Assembly (NCBI GenBank): GCA_963573315.1
Contig: OY752144.1
Coordinates: forward strand, 483,501-547,500
Length of the DNA: 64,000 nt
Direction: 5' to 3'
From: Entomortierella parvispora
Lineage: Eukaryota > Mortierellomycota > Mortierellomycetes > Mortierellales > Mortierellaceae
The notes under the pieces were generated by a model. The model had not been told where the DNA came from, made no database searches, and saw nothing but the letters and a program-made list of their open reading frames with translations. This document shows positions 42,411 through 55,473 of the stretch, piece after piece. Numbering within the stretch: the stretch's first letter is position 1; each line of letters opens with the position of its first letter. Made by a program: the position numbers and the translations under genes.

Positions 42411-45400
42411 ATGTTTGGAATGCCAGCAACACGGCCAATCCACACGGCCCAGGTCGTGACGGACGATGCATCTTCGTCTAGTTCGATCAAGAGTGGCAAA
42501 AGTGGCAAAAGTGGCAAGAGTGGCAAAAGCGGCAAAAGCGGCAAAAGCAGCAAGACAACCGAAGCCGAGTCAAGCAGTGGCGGTAGCAAATTCGGAGGTC
42601 TCTTCAAGAGTAACAGCTTCCGGAGTGGAAGCATATCGTCCGGAGTGTCTGCTGCACCCTCATCTCAACAACATGCAAACGGTGGAGGGATGAGTGCAGT
42701 GACCGAGGACGATACGGTATACTATAATCCTCTTCAAAATCAGCAACAGCAACAACACCAAGAACCATTGGATCTCGACAACTACCGACAGTGTCTTCAA
42801 TGGCTCCAGCAAACTTGTCGACCAGTATTTATGAAAGAATTGACGGATCTCAGTCATGTTCCTGTACCGATTACGGCCGACAACGCCAAACACCCAGATA
42901 TGATTGGTGGAAGTCAACAAGTTCAGGTGGCCAGCTGGAAGCAGACACAGGTGCAGGTCATGCCTGCAGATCGATGGGGCAGTCCAGAAGAAGTCCTTCA
43001 AGAGGTAAGCAGAAAGAATGAAGAAGCTTTTCCCCCTGGCCAACAGCTCCATCCACCAATCCCCTTCCCTTCTTTCCCTACCCCACCCCCGCACACACCA
43101 TCCTTTGTTCGTCTGCAGGAATGATCCCTGTCCAGCCAATGGTTTTTCAACGCCGATCACAAGCAAAAGAAGAAAAAAAGGGAACACAGAACAAAGACCG
43201 ATCGTCCCAACGGCCTCTTTCCCCTTTTCAAAAAAAAAAAGATTGTGCCTGGAGGGCGGAGAGGCGCGTCTTGCCTTGTTTTGGATACAATGCCCTTGTC
43301 CTTCAACCGCAAGCAGGCTCTCAGAGCCATTGTCCTCGACTCTCCAATGACCAATGCTTTCGTAGCTCTCAAACTGCCGTCTCCCTTTGTAGCCCTGTGT
43401 ATTAAAACACTCACGCACAAACCCCCCCGCTCCTCTTGTTCAACAACAACACCCTTGCTTGGAGTGATGCTCCCAAACTCTCACAACATTCTGGACATTT
43501 CCCTCCTGGACAACGAATAGCCAACCAACAGACCGCATTTGTACCTTGGGCTGATAAAAAAATACATTCTTTATTTCTAGATTCAATCCCTTCACAAGTT
43601 GCGAAAGTGCCGACAGATCATTCAACTCTATGGCTATCTCCCTAGCTCTCATCCAACCGATGGCCAGGTACCTGCCCTGCTGCTTCAACAACCCAGCTAT
43701 GGATCCTTGCGACAGTTCCTCGACCATCATTTCGATTCGATCCAATGGCCAGAACGTTACAAGTTGGCTCTCGACATGACCCAGGGACTGCGGTTCCTGA
43801 CAGCTCATGGCATCCCTTGCACGTTGCACTCTGGCAACATTCTAATCGACAGCGAGGGGGTGGCTATTTTGACCGGGTTCGGTGTCCCAGGTGGACTGGT
43901 TACCTCTGCCCCTTGCCAGATGACAGCCCAACCCTCGGCCTCGGCCGTGGTGGTGTACATGGCACCAGAAAAGATTCAAAAGAAGGGACCTTACACACCC
44001 GATTGGGAGGTGTATTCATTGGGCGTTTTAATGTGGGAGTTGTCCTCGGGACGGATGCCTTTCGACGAGATTGTCGCCCGTGCTGAGGCTGGACCCCGAC
44101 TGGCCAAGAACATGGAGCAGCTTGGATCTGCGATCGCAAAGGGCTTGCGTGAGGAGACTGTTGCAGACACGCCCGAGATTTACGAGCAATTGTTTAAAAT
44201 GTGCTGGGAATCCGAGCCAGAGTCGAGGCCACCATTGGAGGTTGTGGAGGAAACCTTGCAGATGTTGGTGGTGGTCGAGCCAATGGATATGTTGATGCTA
44301 CCAGGCGATGATCTGGGCATGTCGGGCATGTCTATTTCCACCGTCGGTAAGTTTCTTTATTGTTTCGGTCGATCAGAATATGCGAGTCTCGCCGAATTTG
44401 CTTTTTGACCTGTTCCTGAATCTAATATTTTTGCCCCAATCTCCACAGTCTCTGATAGCATCGATGGTGACGCCCTCAGCACTTACACAGCCACGAGATC
44501 CAACAGCATTCGGTCTCTCTCCCCTGGACCCAATGGCCACATGAAATCCTTTAGTCGCCCTCAGACGCTTCACCAGGCTGTGAGTGTGTCGAACCCTGAT
44601 ATGACCGAGTGGTACATCCTCTCTGGACATGACCTGAACGGGTACGCAATCGTGCCCACGTTCTCGCTGGAATGCGAGATCACGCCCGTCCAGACTTGCG
44701 TGGGCCATTTCTTGCCCACGTCTTTGCCGATCCTCAAGGAACTTTTGGACCAGGACGCTGATACTACGTTGCTCACCAAGCGATCAATGCAAAACTGTCT
44801 TCATGTCTTGTTGGATCGTTACATACCTGTCAAGAACGACAATGGGTCCGCTCATTTGTTTGAAGCTTTGGATATGTTGCTGGCCGCCGGTGTCGAGGTG
44901 AATGCCAGGGATGTGCAGGGTTACACCCCGTTGCATTCATTGATGAAGAACCCCAAGATCTCGTCCGAGGATGTGGTCGAGGTGTTGACCAGGATGGTGG
45001 CCAAGGGAGCCGACACTTCTTTGCAAGCACCCCGAGATGGCAATGTCTTATCTTTAGCGGCCAAGTACTTGCATTTCGAGGCGGCAAGGTCAATTTTGAA
45101 CGCGGATATCCTGGCCTCAGAACCCGAGTCGATTGATCGGGCAATCGAGTCCTGCATGACGATGACGGGTCGGGCCACGGACAAGTTTGTGAATCTGAGG
45201 ACAAAGACTCGAGAGTTGCTAAAGCTTTGGACGGGCAAAGCAGGTGCTCCCAGAAGAGAGAAGGTGGCCATCAAGGTGATGACCGATGCTGGGCAGCTGG
45301 ACAGTCAGGGCCTGAGAGCCAAGACCAAGGTCGTCTTTACGGCCCCACAGGCACAGTTGGATTGTGCAAACAAGTACTACGATGCCAACATCAAGAAGAA

Positions 45401-45452
45401 ACGCGAGGTTGTCCTGAACACCATGGCAGGATTCCAAAGCATGGTCCGGTAG
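42411..45452 (+). CDS. Pseudokinase with ankyrin-like C-terminal region (787 aa, 3 exons)
   Basis: Exons are 42411-43004, 43581-44346 and 44449-45452; intron 1 is 576 bp. The N-terminus has GKS repeats (about 28-48) and a polyQ patch. Kinase-like residues run from about 175 to 440. The helix EEVLQEIQSLHKLRKCRQIIQLYGY crosses intron 1, YGSLRQFLDHH marks the hinge region, and YMAPE, WEVYSLGVLMWEL and CWESEPESRPP mark the C-lobe. Catalytic residues are lost: the VAIK lysine position reads VQVM, HRD reads PCT before LHSGNIL, and DFG reads GFG. Phosphotransfer is therefore unlikely. The C-terminal third has an ankyrin-like pattern (AGVEVNARDVQGYTPLHSL, AKGADTSL; about 600-665). The fold resembles tyrosine-kinase-like family members. 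A scaffold or allosteric role is plausible; partners are unknown. Confidence 0.82.
42490..42552 (+). repeat. 9-bp repeat (AGTGGCAAA type) coding GKS units
   Basis: Six to seven near-identical copies encode (GKS)n near the N-terminus of the pseudokinase. Confidence 0.9.
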
Positions 45453-46900
45453 AAGGGAGCTACTCGGTCGGTTTAGTATATTTCTCACTCCCCAACATCA
45501 TGACACAGCAGCTGCAGCAGCCCACAAAACAAAAAGAAAGAAAAAAAAAACCATCCAATAAATAATTCCTAATACATTTTGCATGAGAGAGACTCTTTGT
45601 TGTTTGTAAGTTTTGATTTCTTGATTCAATGCGGCACTACATATCTACAGTACCAAGTACCAACAGTCATCTGTCCAGTCCAAACGGGAGGTAAAAAAGA
45701 TATTCGTGGGGCGGAGTAGGATGATCCGTTGGGACTCGTCCATTTTCATGCAATACGAGTGCAGCCAACGTGCATCCTTTTTGTTTACATACATACTTCG
45801 CCCTCGGAGAGATCGCCTTCTTGAAGTGGTACGGTACGCAGTTGTTTTCTGCTGTTTCCTTTCTTTTGTGTGCGCGTGTGTTGGTCAAAGCTGACTCTGG
45901 TTGGTTGAGGGTCAATTATGACACTGAGTTGATGTTTCCCGCGCAAAAAAAAAAAAAAAATAGTGATCAACGACACGGGGGCGATGTCCCGACCAGATGA
46001 GGCCATGTCGCGTGTGTTGATTGCATTTTTGTCCTTGGGGGCGATTCGTGTGCGTTGGTGGTGTTGTTTGCACACAGTGGATCGATGTTTCCGATCTGCA
46101 CTCGAAGCCTGAAAGGAAAAAAGGGGGGAGAAGAGCAGCATGCAGGATAGAAACAAAAGACGTCCTGCCTAGACTAGTCCCAAGTGCAAGTGCGTGTTTT
46201 TTCTTTGAGGAAAAGGTGATGATCGCAACCCCTGCCCTGCCTTGTGTGGTGCCTGTGGTGAGCTGTCCCCTGTGTTTGGTGCGTGCTGGTCGCTGGGTCG
46301 TGCGTGTCTCTGTGTGTGTGTCTGTCCGTCTGTCTCCTGCGGCAGTTGCTGAACGTATTCGGGTTGTTTGTTTCTATTTATGACTCTATGACTCTGTCAT
46401 GGGAAGGCAAGAAAGAAAGAAGGGAATTGAACAGAAGAAGGGGAGCGAGCGAGCGGAGACAAAGAGGTGTTGTGTAATGTATTGTAGTCCTTTTCTCTCT
46501 CCCTCTGCCCTTTCGCTTGGTCCAGGGCATTCACCGCTACGCGCAGTCACTCACGGTCTCTTTTATTTACATTTTTTTCTCTCTTCTCTCCTCTTCTCTT
46601 CTGTTCTGTTCTCTTCACTCTTCTTCGCCGTCCCCTTCTTTGCATACCCGCGACCTCGACCTCGACCTCGACCTCGTCCTCGTCCACGCATCGCCTCCTC
46701 GGACACATATACCTCTCTCTCTTTCTCTATCAGCTCCCTTCTCTTCCCTTCCTCTCCTCTCCCTCTCCGCCTAACGCCACCCACCGTCCTTCCCTTAACC
46801 CTCCTCCCTTTCGTTACTTTGCCAAACCCTCAACGTATCCTTTGACTCAAAAGGTCCCAGCAAACACCTTCTTCTTTCCCGACCCGCAACAAGAAGAGCC
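45453..46900. other. Intergenic stretch, 1.4 kb
   Basis: Begins with the 3' UTR of the pseudokinase gene; an A16 run lies at 45945-45960. The last 400 bases are strongly C/T-rich, with CGACCT repeats (about 46650-46680), and form the leader of the KH-protein gene. No coding signal was seen. Confidence 0.5.
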
Positions 46901-49900
46901 ATGGCAGAGGAATACGTGACCCTGTCCCTGTCCTTTCCCTCGGACCTGGCCTCTTGCTCGCCAGAAGAGACCGCCGCCACTGAGCAGTTCAGGCTGCTTT
47001 GCGACCAAATCTCGACATGGCCCCAATGTCACGCTACCCTCAACATCTCCACTTCTGCCGCGGCCTCATCCACCCCTGCAACCCTGCACCATCGTCCCAG
47101 CAGCAGCAGCTTCTCCTCTGTCGATACCCGTCACCAATACAACGTCACCGTCTCTGGTCCGTATCCGAGGGTCATGGATGCCCGTGGGGCATTCCTGCGG
47201 TCGAACCCGCTCAAGGTAAACCATTGATTTCCTCTTCATTATTGCATTACTGCCTGTGCGGACCCATCTGAGCAGCGAGAATACTGAGTGTGGGCTGACT
47301 GAGCTGGACTGTGGATGTCGCCCTGGACTGGCACTGTTGGCATGCTCTTCCTCCCCACAGTGTCTGTCGCTTTGATCCCTTTTTGCCAAGCTCCAGAGTG
47401 GCGGAATGCGTCCACGCAACCTGAACATTACATCAACAACAAACACGGACATGACGCATGGTGATGGGCATGGGCCCTTTTTTTTCCACAACAGAAACAG
47501 ACAAACAGACAGGGCGATCAGGTCACTGGCCCCCTCCTTCTCTCCCCATCAATTCATGCCCTGGCCGCAGCAGCCACTCCTTCCTTCCTTCACCCCTGGC
47601 CTGTTCCCCTCTGTTCCTTTCACGCCGACTGATCAGCGTGGATTCATCTTTTATTTGAATTGTGTTTTTTCGGTTTTCAATCAGGCGATTCCGTCGTCCC
47701 TGTGGTTTGGCTGATTGGTGCTGCGTTGAGAAGCAAAGGGGGTGCAGCAGCAGCAGCAAAAGAGGTCGGGAAAGGGGAGAGACAGTGTCGGGGCGTGGGG
47801 ACAGGCGGCACGATGACGGCGGTGGGGATGGATGCGGTTGCTGCATCAACACCAACGTGTTCCTTCCGTCGCAGAGTGGTTTTTCTTTTCTTCCTCCTCC
47901 TCTTCTTCCTGGGCCCTTTTATCTTTCTTGACTCACACGGCTGTTGGTTCGTGTACCCCCATCATCTTGCAATAATGCTACATATGTGGTGGCCTCGGAA
48001 ACGTGGTGAGGCAAAGCAGTAGAGAGGCAACCCTGATCTGGTGAACATCTCGTGCCGTTGTCCATGGTCTGTAGAAAGTCCCTTCTCTCGCTGTCTTTCT
48101 TCTGGATGGAACTTTGGGCTGAGCTGTCTGGGCAAAGCGACTGGGCAAAGCGACTGGACCCACCATCGCCATCACCATCAACATCACCATCACCATCGCC
48201 CCCTCACGCCAGGGCCAGGGGGCGAGAGAGATAGAGAGAGGGAAAGAAAGAAAAAAAAAGAGAGAGAGACAGTCAAGCAAAGGAAGGAAGGAGGGGGGTG
48301 GGAGAAGGTCGCCCTTGTTTCTTCCCTTTTTGCCCTCTCGTCCCTCAAACTGTTTCCTCCCCTGTGTTTTTTTCCTGGCATCATCCTTGCCGGTGGGGTG
48401 TCCTCTCCTTTGTTCTTGTTGGGACTGGAGAGCTCTCCTCTTGATCGGCCACTGGTCCTGCCCACCCTCTGCTTCTATGAACTACCGTGTGATGGCGTGT
48501 GGTGACGGAGCACATGAAGCTAGTGGCGTACACCTTTCGTTACAACATGTCTAACCTGACCTTTTCCCTTTTTTCAAACATTTCGATAGACAACCCTGAC
48601 CATGTCCGTCAGCAAAGACATAGTGACCGCCTTGACGCAAAGTCCCGAGTCAGAGCCTGCGGAAAAGCAACCCGCAACTCCAAGAGCATCCACGCCTGCA
48701 AATGCAGGTTCTGACGCCGAGAAACCAGATACCCCCCGACTAATCTCCACAGCCTCGGGACCGACCTCCGCGCCAGCAACACCATCCCCTTCAAATTTTG
48801 GCGAGGACCAGTCCTCCAGGATTTCGCCAGCACCAAAATCCCTCATTGGAGAGATATCATCAATCACCAGAACAACTATTACCGTCACCAGTGCCAGGGT
48901 CCCTCTGGGCAGAACTTCGGGAGCATCTTTCGGAAGGGACGAAAACGCGGTTCTATCTATCTCAGGAACATTGGAAAGCGCAGAAACAGCAAAGAGATTG
49001 CTGTTGATTTCGATTGACACGCTTCGGCCCGGGATTGTCGAGGAGATTGTGCAGATTGGACTCCAGTTCCAAAACCTGATCGGAGGCCGGAAGCGTCAAT
49101 GGCTGCAGGACCTGATGGCCAAGACGAAAACAAGCATCTATCTCGCCTCGCCCTTTGTTCTTACAGGCGCTGATGGCGAGCCACTGGATCGCCGACACAA
49201 CTTTGTCTCTATCACTGGAGAGTCGGCACATGTGCAAGTAGCCAAAGCGGAACTCATGAGAGTCTATGGTCAAGTTCAACCAAAGGTCGTACGGCTCAGT
49301 GTCGACATTGCTAATCGCAAACTTGACTGGATGTTGCAGAATGAGCGATCAAAGCTGCGCGCTATCATGGAAGACAATGCAACCTTCATCGTCTTTCCGC
49401 ACTTGGGGGCCTCTCTGCCAACTATCTACGTCCTTGGAGCCTTTGAAGTGGATGTTCGGAGGACAATCCGCACCGTCATGCAGCTGGTAATTGTCTTTTC
49501 TAAATGGTATTTCCAGAAAAAGTTGTCGTTGCCTTATTTTATATATTAACGGCCATCTTTTTTTCCTTGATGAAAATAGTCGTGCCAGTTCCACTCTGGT
49601 TCTATCAATGTACTTCCTGCGACCATGGTTCACACACACGCATCTACATTCAATGACATGTGCTCGCCCATCTCTCGCGCGTCCGGTGCCGAGGTTGAAT
49701 ACCGTGGTCATGCATTCCAGATCTTTGGCACCGAATTCCAGACGATGGAGGCAGCACGAGTGCTGGCAAAGTTTGATGTCTCCAGCGGGCGCCCTCTGTT
49801 TGAATATCAGTTCCTGATCGAGCTTCCAAATGAGCACCGTGAGTTTATCTCTGGAAAGAAAAACGGCAAAATCAACAGGATCATGAAGGAGACTGGCGTA

Positions 49901-52550
49901 AAGATCAAGTTTGAGCCCTGTAACGACTGCAACTTTTATGTGGAATTACGGTCAGCTTTTGCCGACAAGACGATCGAAGCGCTGGCGCTGATGCAGAAGG
50001 AGCTGCCAGCCGAAATATCCTTTTTCGTTCCCGAGCGCTACCACAAGAGGATCATTGGAGTTGGTGGCAAAAACATCCAACGCATCATGAAAAAGTACGG
50101 GGTCTATGTCAAATTCTCGAACGCAGAGGAGTTTGCCAAGCTGGGAGGATATTTTGACAACCTGGACAATGTCGTCGTCAAGACACCTTCCAAGAATGCC
50201 ATCAATCTGGATAACCTTAAGCAAGAAGTCATGGGATTCGTTGAGGATAGGGACAAGGACCTTATGAGCCACTCGCTTTGTATCCCGAAAGAGGAGCATC
50301 TCAGCTTATTGTCAGATCATATCCAGGAGCTCAGCGAACTCTTGGACACAACAAACTCCATGATTAGATTCCCTGCCAGAGAGAGCGGAAGCGACATGGT
50401 TCAGATTTCAGGACCGCAGACCTTGATTCAGCAGGCTATTGACGGACTCTTGAAGATGGTGGAGGAGCACTACAGCTACCCCGTACCATACTCTGATGTG
50501 ATGGACCAAGTTTTGGATTCCAGCGAGTTTCAATCGACTGTTGTGGATGTGATCAAGCGCAACTGGAATATCACACTGCTGGCGCCAGATACCAAGGTCT
50601 CCTCTGAAAAGGAAAACGCGTCGGTTCTTGAACGAACCGTATCCGACACGGACCCTGATGCCTCGGACAAGATCGAGCAGCTGCCAACAACACCGACACC
50701 CTCCCCCGTCGTCAATAAGAACAACGCCCAGGATGATCACTTATTTATTTTCAGATACAAGCGAAACCAGGAATACCATATCCAGGAAGCCAAGAAACTA
50801 CTGGTCCGCTTCCTGGATATTAACAAAGTCCGCGTTTACGACGACGACGAGCCAGTGGAGCTGTTCAACAATGTGTCAATTCCCGACATGGCACTGTCCT
50901 TCAGTGGAATGTCGCTAAACTCTTCTCCGGAAGGTAAACAATGCTTGCCATGCGTCCAATTGTCCGATCTGCCTTCCTTACTCTGGGTAAACCCTGAACT
51001 GACTCTTTTGATTGCTTGTTATTGTAGATGTGCTGACAAATCCCTCACTGGAGTATGCGCTCTTCGACACTGCCCCCGGATCCTTCTCCAACAACGCATC
51101 TGGTCAGCAGAGTCTTCGTAGTTCTGGATCTTTGATGGCTCCCGAGTTGCGATCGTTGTTCCCATCCATTTCCACCACTGTCTCTTCACCAAGATGGTCT
51201 GACCAGTCGACGCGATATGGCTCTGCGTTCCAAGGATCACACCCTAACCTTTCTGCGCCTGGGTCCGTGCCCAGCCTGACGAGTCCTAATGGAGTTGGCT
51301 CTATCACCGCAAGTCAGTACTCACGACCTACCTCTCTTCCTTCGGACCCATGGGGAACTGTTCAGTCTGCGCATCGTCCATTGGGTTCTATTGGTGACAT
51401 CAGATCTACAGGCGCCAATCTTTCGAACGGATCGTTGTCGGGAGTAATGAACGGTTCTACGATCGGTAGCCATCAGTATGGTCAGGGAGGATACCGCAAG
51501 GCTCCCGGATATGGTGTTTCTACATTCGGACCAGGATATGGCCCTGCGCTTAACAGTGGGGCTCGCGCTTCCCCCCAGCCACAGCAGAGGTCTCAGCAAC
51601 TTCAGCATCACCAACAAGGTCAGCACCAGAGTCAACAGCAGTCGTTCAATGGTCAAACATACCCTTCTCATCCCGCTTTGGCTCCTGGGTATCTCTATCC
51701 TCAGCAGCGTCAACGACATTCCAGTCAAAACAGTGCTGCGAGTCATCATACCATGGGATTAGGACCTATTGGAGGTGGCATTGACTCTACAGGAGGCAGT
51801 ATAAGCTCGGATGAGGTTTCGACCGAGGACGACAGCGATGACCCCTTTGATGAGATGAGAGCGAAGCGGATGCAACATACCCAGTCCTTACTGCAAGGAC
51901 ATCTTCTGAAGCAGCAACAGCAGCACAATCAGTTTCAGCAGCAACCGCATCAGCAGCAGCTTCATCAGCAGCAACAATATCAGCACTACCAAGTGCAGCA
52001 GCCGACCGGGCAACATCAGTCCACACTCTTTGGGAACGGGTACGACAGCTATGGGGCTTTAGGCTCGTCCATTGATGTTGCGTCGTCGTTCAATATGCCA
52101 AGTCGACGTAGCTCGTCCAGCTCATTGCGCAGTGGATCTCAGATCCAGTTGCCCTCCCAGCAGCAGCCAGTGCAATCGTACTACACCAAGCATCAGCAGG
52201 ACTACTATACTGTAGGACAGGACGCTGGTTCTGTGGGTCGATCTTCTTTGGCGAACGGCAGTGGGCAAAGTCGCCACTCTGGATTTCTGAATCAGGGAAG
52301 CGCCAGTCTCCACAACCATGCTGGCGGTGAGGATTTAGATCATTCAGAGTTCTTTTCCAGTGGCCTAGGAGGCATCATCGGGCAGGGCTCCAATGGCTTT
52401 GGTGGTCTGAACGGTGGATCTCTCCATCTCCCCGAGATGACCAAGAGCCACCGGACCGGAGCAGGCTCGAGTGCTATTGCTGTCGGAGGTTCCCAGGATT
52501 CAGGTCTGTCCCTCTTTGGCAACGACTCTCAGCGCTGGGCCTTCCCTTAA
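46901..52550 (+). CDS. Multi-KH-domain RNA-binding protein (1362 aa, 4 exons)
   Basis: Exons are 46901-47215, 48590-49486, 49580-50933 and 51028-52550; the frame closes at 4089 nt. Exon 1 ends VMDARGAFLRSNPLK and joins in phase to TTLTMSVSK. A shorter product starting at 48602 (MSVSKD) is also possible. KH-type modules follow one another: FQNLIGGRKRQWLQDLMAKT (about 265), ISGKKNGKINRIMKETGVKI (about 495) and a classic RIIGVGGKNIQRIMKKYGV (about 555) with a GxxG loop. Further KH-like segments extend to about residue 850. The C-terminal 500 residues are Ser/Gly/Gln/His-rich and disordered, typical of RNP-granule proteins. The serial KH layout recalls Bicaudal-C and related translational regulators; orthology is not established. 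RNA targets are unknown. Confidence 0.85.
47216..48589 (+). other. 1374-bp first intron of the KH-protein gene
   Basis: GT at 47216 and ATAG at 48586-48589 join exons in phase 0. It is far longer than the other introns here. It contains CATCAC repeats (about 48160-48200) and a GA-rich run (about 48220-48300) and shows no convincing exon. An internal promoter for the 48602 start is conceivable. Confidence 0.65.
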
Positions 52551-53592
52551 GTGAGGTCGTTAGCTTTCTGTTTGTTTGCCTTTGGGCAAGCAGACTCTTT
52601 CCTGTTGCGTATTTGCAGTTGTTTTTTCTTGCACATATCTTGCCTCGCTCTTTTTCTATCTTTGCATCTTTTGCTGTAACTCTTTTTTTTTTCTCTGCAT
52701 ACGCTCCCATGTAGTTTATACTCTTCTCTTTTGTTTTCTCGGGCGTGATTATCCAATTGTTTGCCTACTTGCTCTTTTGCTCCACTCCATCTCTCTTCTT
52801 TTTTTTTTTCTTATTTCTTTCTCTGTCACTTAAAATCTCTTTGTCGCATTTGCTTGCTTGCAGCAGCACTATAACCCCAGACCCCATCTCCTTATCATTT
52901 ACTCTTATGCGAATCTGTCCCTTCTTGTCTTGTTCATGCTTTCAAACTAACCCTTCCCACCCTGTGGAATAATAAAACCCCCAATCAATGGCTCAATCTG
53001 TCCTGAGAATTCGCGTTGATGATTGTGCGTTGCTCTTGTGCAACTCCAGAAAGAGTTTTGGTCCTTTCCCCTGTCCGAGCACGTTTGGTAGAGGCTGCCA
53101 TAGGCCTTTTTTCCCGGCGTTGTGGCTGTTGGTTGCTTGGGCGCAAGTCCGAAAGACTGAACGCAGGAAACAAAGAGAGCACAAATGGGGTGATACTCCC
53201 TCCCTCCCTCCTTGTTGCAAGAAAAGGAAAACAGGAAAGAAACAAGGGTGTCTGGGTCTGGACCTTGTTCTCTGTTTATCAGCCTTCTCGGGTAATCATC
53301 TTGGCCATTCTCTTCTTCATTCTTCTCATTGCTCATTCATTTCAGCGGCATTCCCCGGGTCTATTACCTTTTCGCATTCTCGTCCACAATCCCACTCAGA
53401 CCTCGTTTTCTGCCTCCCTTTCCTTTTACCAAAAACAAGACCCTTGAAATTTGTAATAACGGGCTTTCAGGTCCAACAGAGCCCTTGCATACCCTCCCCG
53501 CATCGCCCCGTTCCACTCTATCTTACTTTCTCACGGGTACTTTCCAACACTGACATACACACAAACACTCACACACACGCAGACGACTACGA
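52551..53592. other. Intergenic stretch, 1 kb
   Basis: T/C-rich 3' UTR of the KH gene (to about 52980) and the leader of the MscL gene, with CACA repeats just before its ATG. No coding signal was seen. Confidence 0.5.
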
Positions 53593-55225
53593 ATGAGTTT
53601 TACAGGATATGGATCCATTGGCAACAATGGCTCTGGCAGCAACAACTGTAGCGGTAGAGATAGCAACCTCCACAAGCGATCATCATTCTTTGGTGGCCAC
53701 AAACCCTCCCTCGAAGACTCTCGACCTTCTACCTCCAATACAGCAGCTGTCTCCACTACAGGAACTGAAGACTACTTTCAGACAGGTCTTGGTGGAGGAC
53801 AAGGAAGCGACAGGTCGACAGCTGGGGCAGTAGATGAAAAGACGCAGAGGAATACAACCCATGACCAGGTTGATCATGACAGGATAAAGAAAGAGCACGA
53901 CATGCACCATCAAGGTCATCAGCATGGACCAGGCGAGAAGTGTTCAGTACCCCACATGATGCAGCCAATGCTCTCAGAAGAGCAACATGATATGGTCGAG
54001 AATGTGGTGATCAAGGTCCGCGACTCGGCCGATGTGACGCAGAAGGTAAAACAGACTTGACAATTGATCCTCCCTCTCCTACCTTCCTCTTTCCTCTTCT
54101 CTGTGCATGTCCCGATTGACAGCAATATTAACACTGGTCCATCTCTTTGTCATAGACTCTATTTTACTTTTGGGACGAGTGGAAACTGTTTGTGAATAGG
54201 GGCAATGTCATTGACCTCGGCATCGGTATGTGCTTCATTCGTAGTCCTTCTCCCGAGGAAAACACTTTGATTGCCCTGAATCCAAAAAAAAGAGTCATTA
54301 ACGATTTGAATCTCCCTCCCTCCTTTTCAGGTGTCGTGATTGGTGGCGCGTTCAGTGATATTATTGATTCGTTTGTCGCCGACATCTTGACACCTCCCTT
54401 GTCCCTGTGGGCCTACGGCACCAACCTTGAGAACTCGTTCTTTGTCCTGCGACCTGGAAGAACTCCAGGCAAGAAGTATGCAACCTACCTGGAAGCTCAG
54501 GCTGACGGAGCTGTGTAAGTTTTGTTTTCGTATGTGCGTTCTCTTTCCCTTGTTTTGAAATGACGCTATTCTTGAAATCTCGAGGACCTGTATGAAAGAA
54601 AGAAGCTGATGGGATGGATGTGTCTTGTTTGTTTCTGTGGTTCACTCGACTTTTAGGACGGAAAACACGGGTCAATTCTTCAAGGCCTGCCTCAATTTTT
54701 TGTTCATTGCTTTCTTTCTCTTCTGGATGGTAAAAGGTAAGTAACGCCGCTTACGTTTCTTGGAAGACACAAAGAGAAAACCTACCCACTACGTCCCCCA
54801 GATTTCTAACATTTGCCTCGACCCCTTGTGATCTCTTTCCCATTCCTAACCTATTAGCCGTCCACAATATCCGCAAGGAAAAGATTCGCCCACCCCCCAA
54901 GGAAAAAACCTGCAATTGGTGCAAGGAGCAGATAGCGTTAGACGCCTTTCGGTGCAAGTTCTGCCAGAGTTTTGTCAAAGACATCCCTGGCCTGGAAGAT
55001 GCCGGCGTCGGTATGTTTGTCACAGTCAAAAGACCCAGACACTCTCCGGATACTTCTGCAGTCTCGACACCCTCTGGCTCTACGACTAATGGCGGCGGCG
55101 GTGGCGGCGGAGGAGGAGCTGAAGGAAAGAGCCCGGCAGGGAATGTGGCAGCATCCAATTCCACCATGGGACCGGCCGATGGGAAGAAGGTGGCTGCTGA
55201 TCTTAAAGAAATGGAAAGCCCATAG
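53593..55225 (+). CDS. Large-conductance mechanosensitive channel (MscL family) with C-terminal zinc ribbon (384 aa, 5 exons)
   Basis: Exons are 53593-54045, 54156-54225, 54331-54514, 54657-54736 and 54858-55225. The core (about 152-270) is MscL: FVNRGNVIDLGIGVVIGGAF then DSFVADILTPPLSL is the first transmembrane helix and its conserved exit, and FFKACLNFLFIAFFLFWMVK is the second helix, followed by basic NIRKEKIR. MscL opens under membrane tension and releases small solutes. A four-cysteine ribbon follows (CNWC...CKFC, about 276-293), similar to the ribbon on many bacterial MscL proteins. The N-terminal 150 residues are Ser/Gly/His-rich, and the C-terminus has a Gly run and is disordered. 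Bacterial ancestry is likely, but five exons show it is long established in the genome. The membrane that holds it (plasma or organelle) cannot be read from sequence. Confidence 0.9.
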
Positions 55226-55473
55226 AAACGCGATCATACTTTTGCTCACAAAAAAAGTTTCAATAAAGAAGACCATCATCCACATGCTTGGAAACAATAA
55301 AAAAAAAAAAAAAGGAGACCGTGCACTTCTTCCTTCTTTGACCGAGGGGACCTTCATTCTCGATCAAAAGTTTTCCATATCCGTGATGATGACACATGCT
55401 TACTACGTTAAGAAAAAGAAAAAAAAATTAAGATATATATTATATCATATCGTATTCATCTGCCATGTTATCT

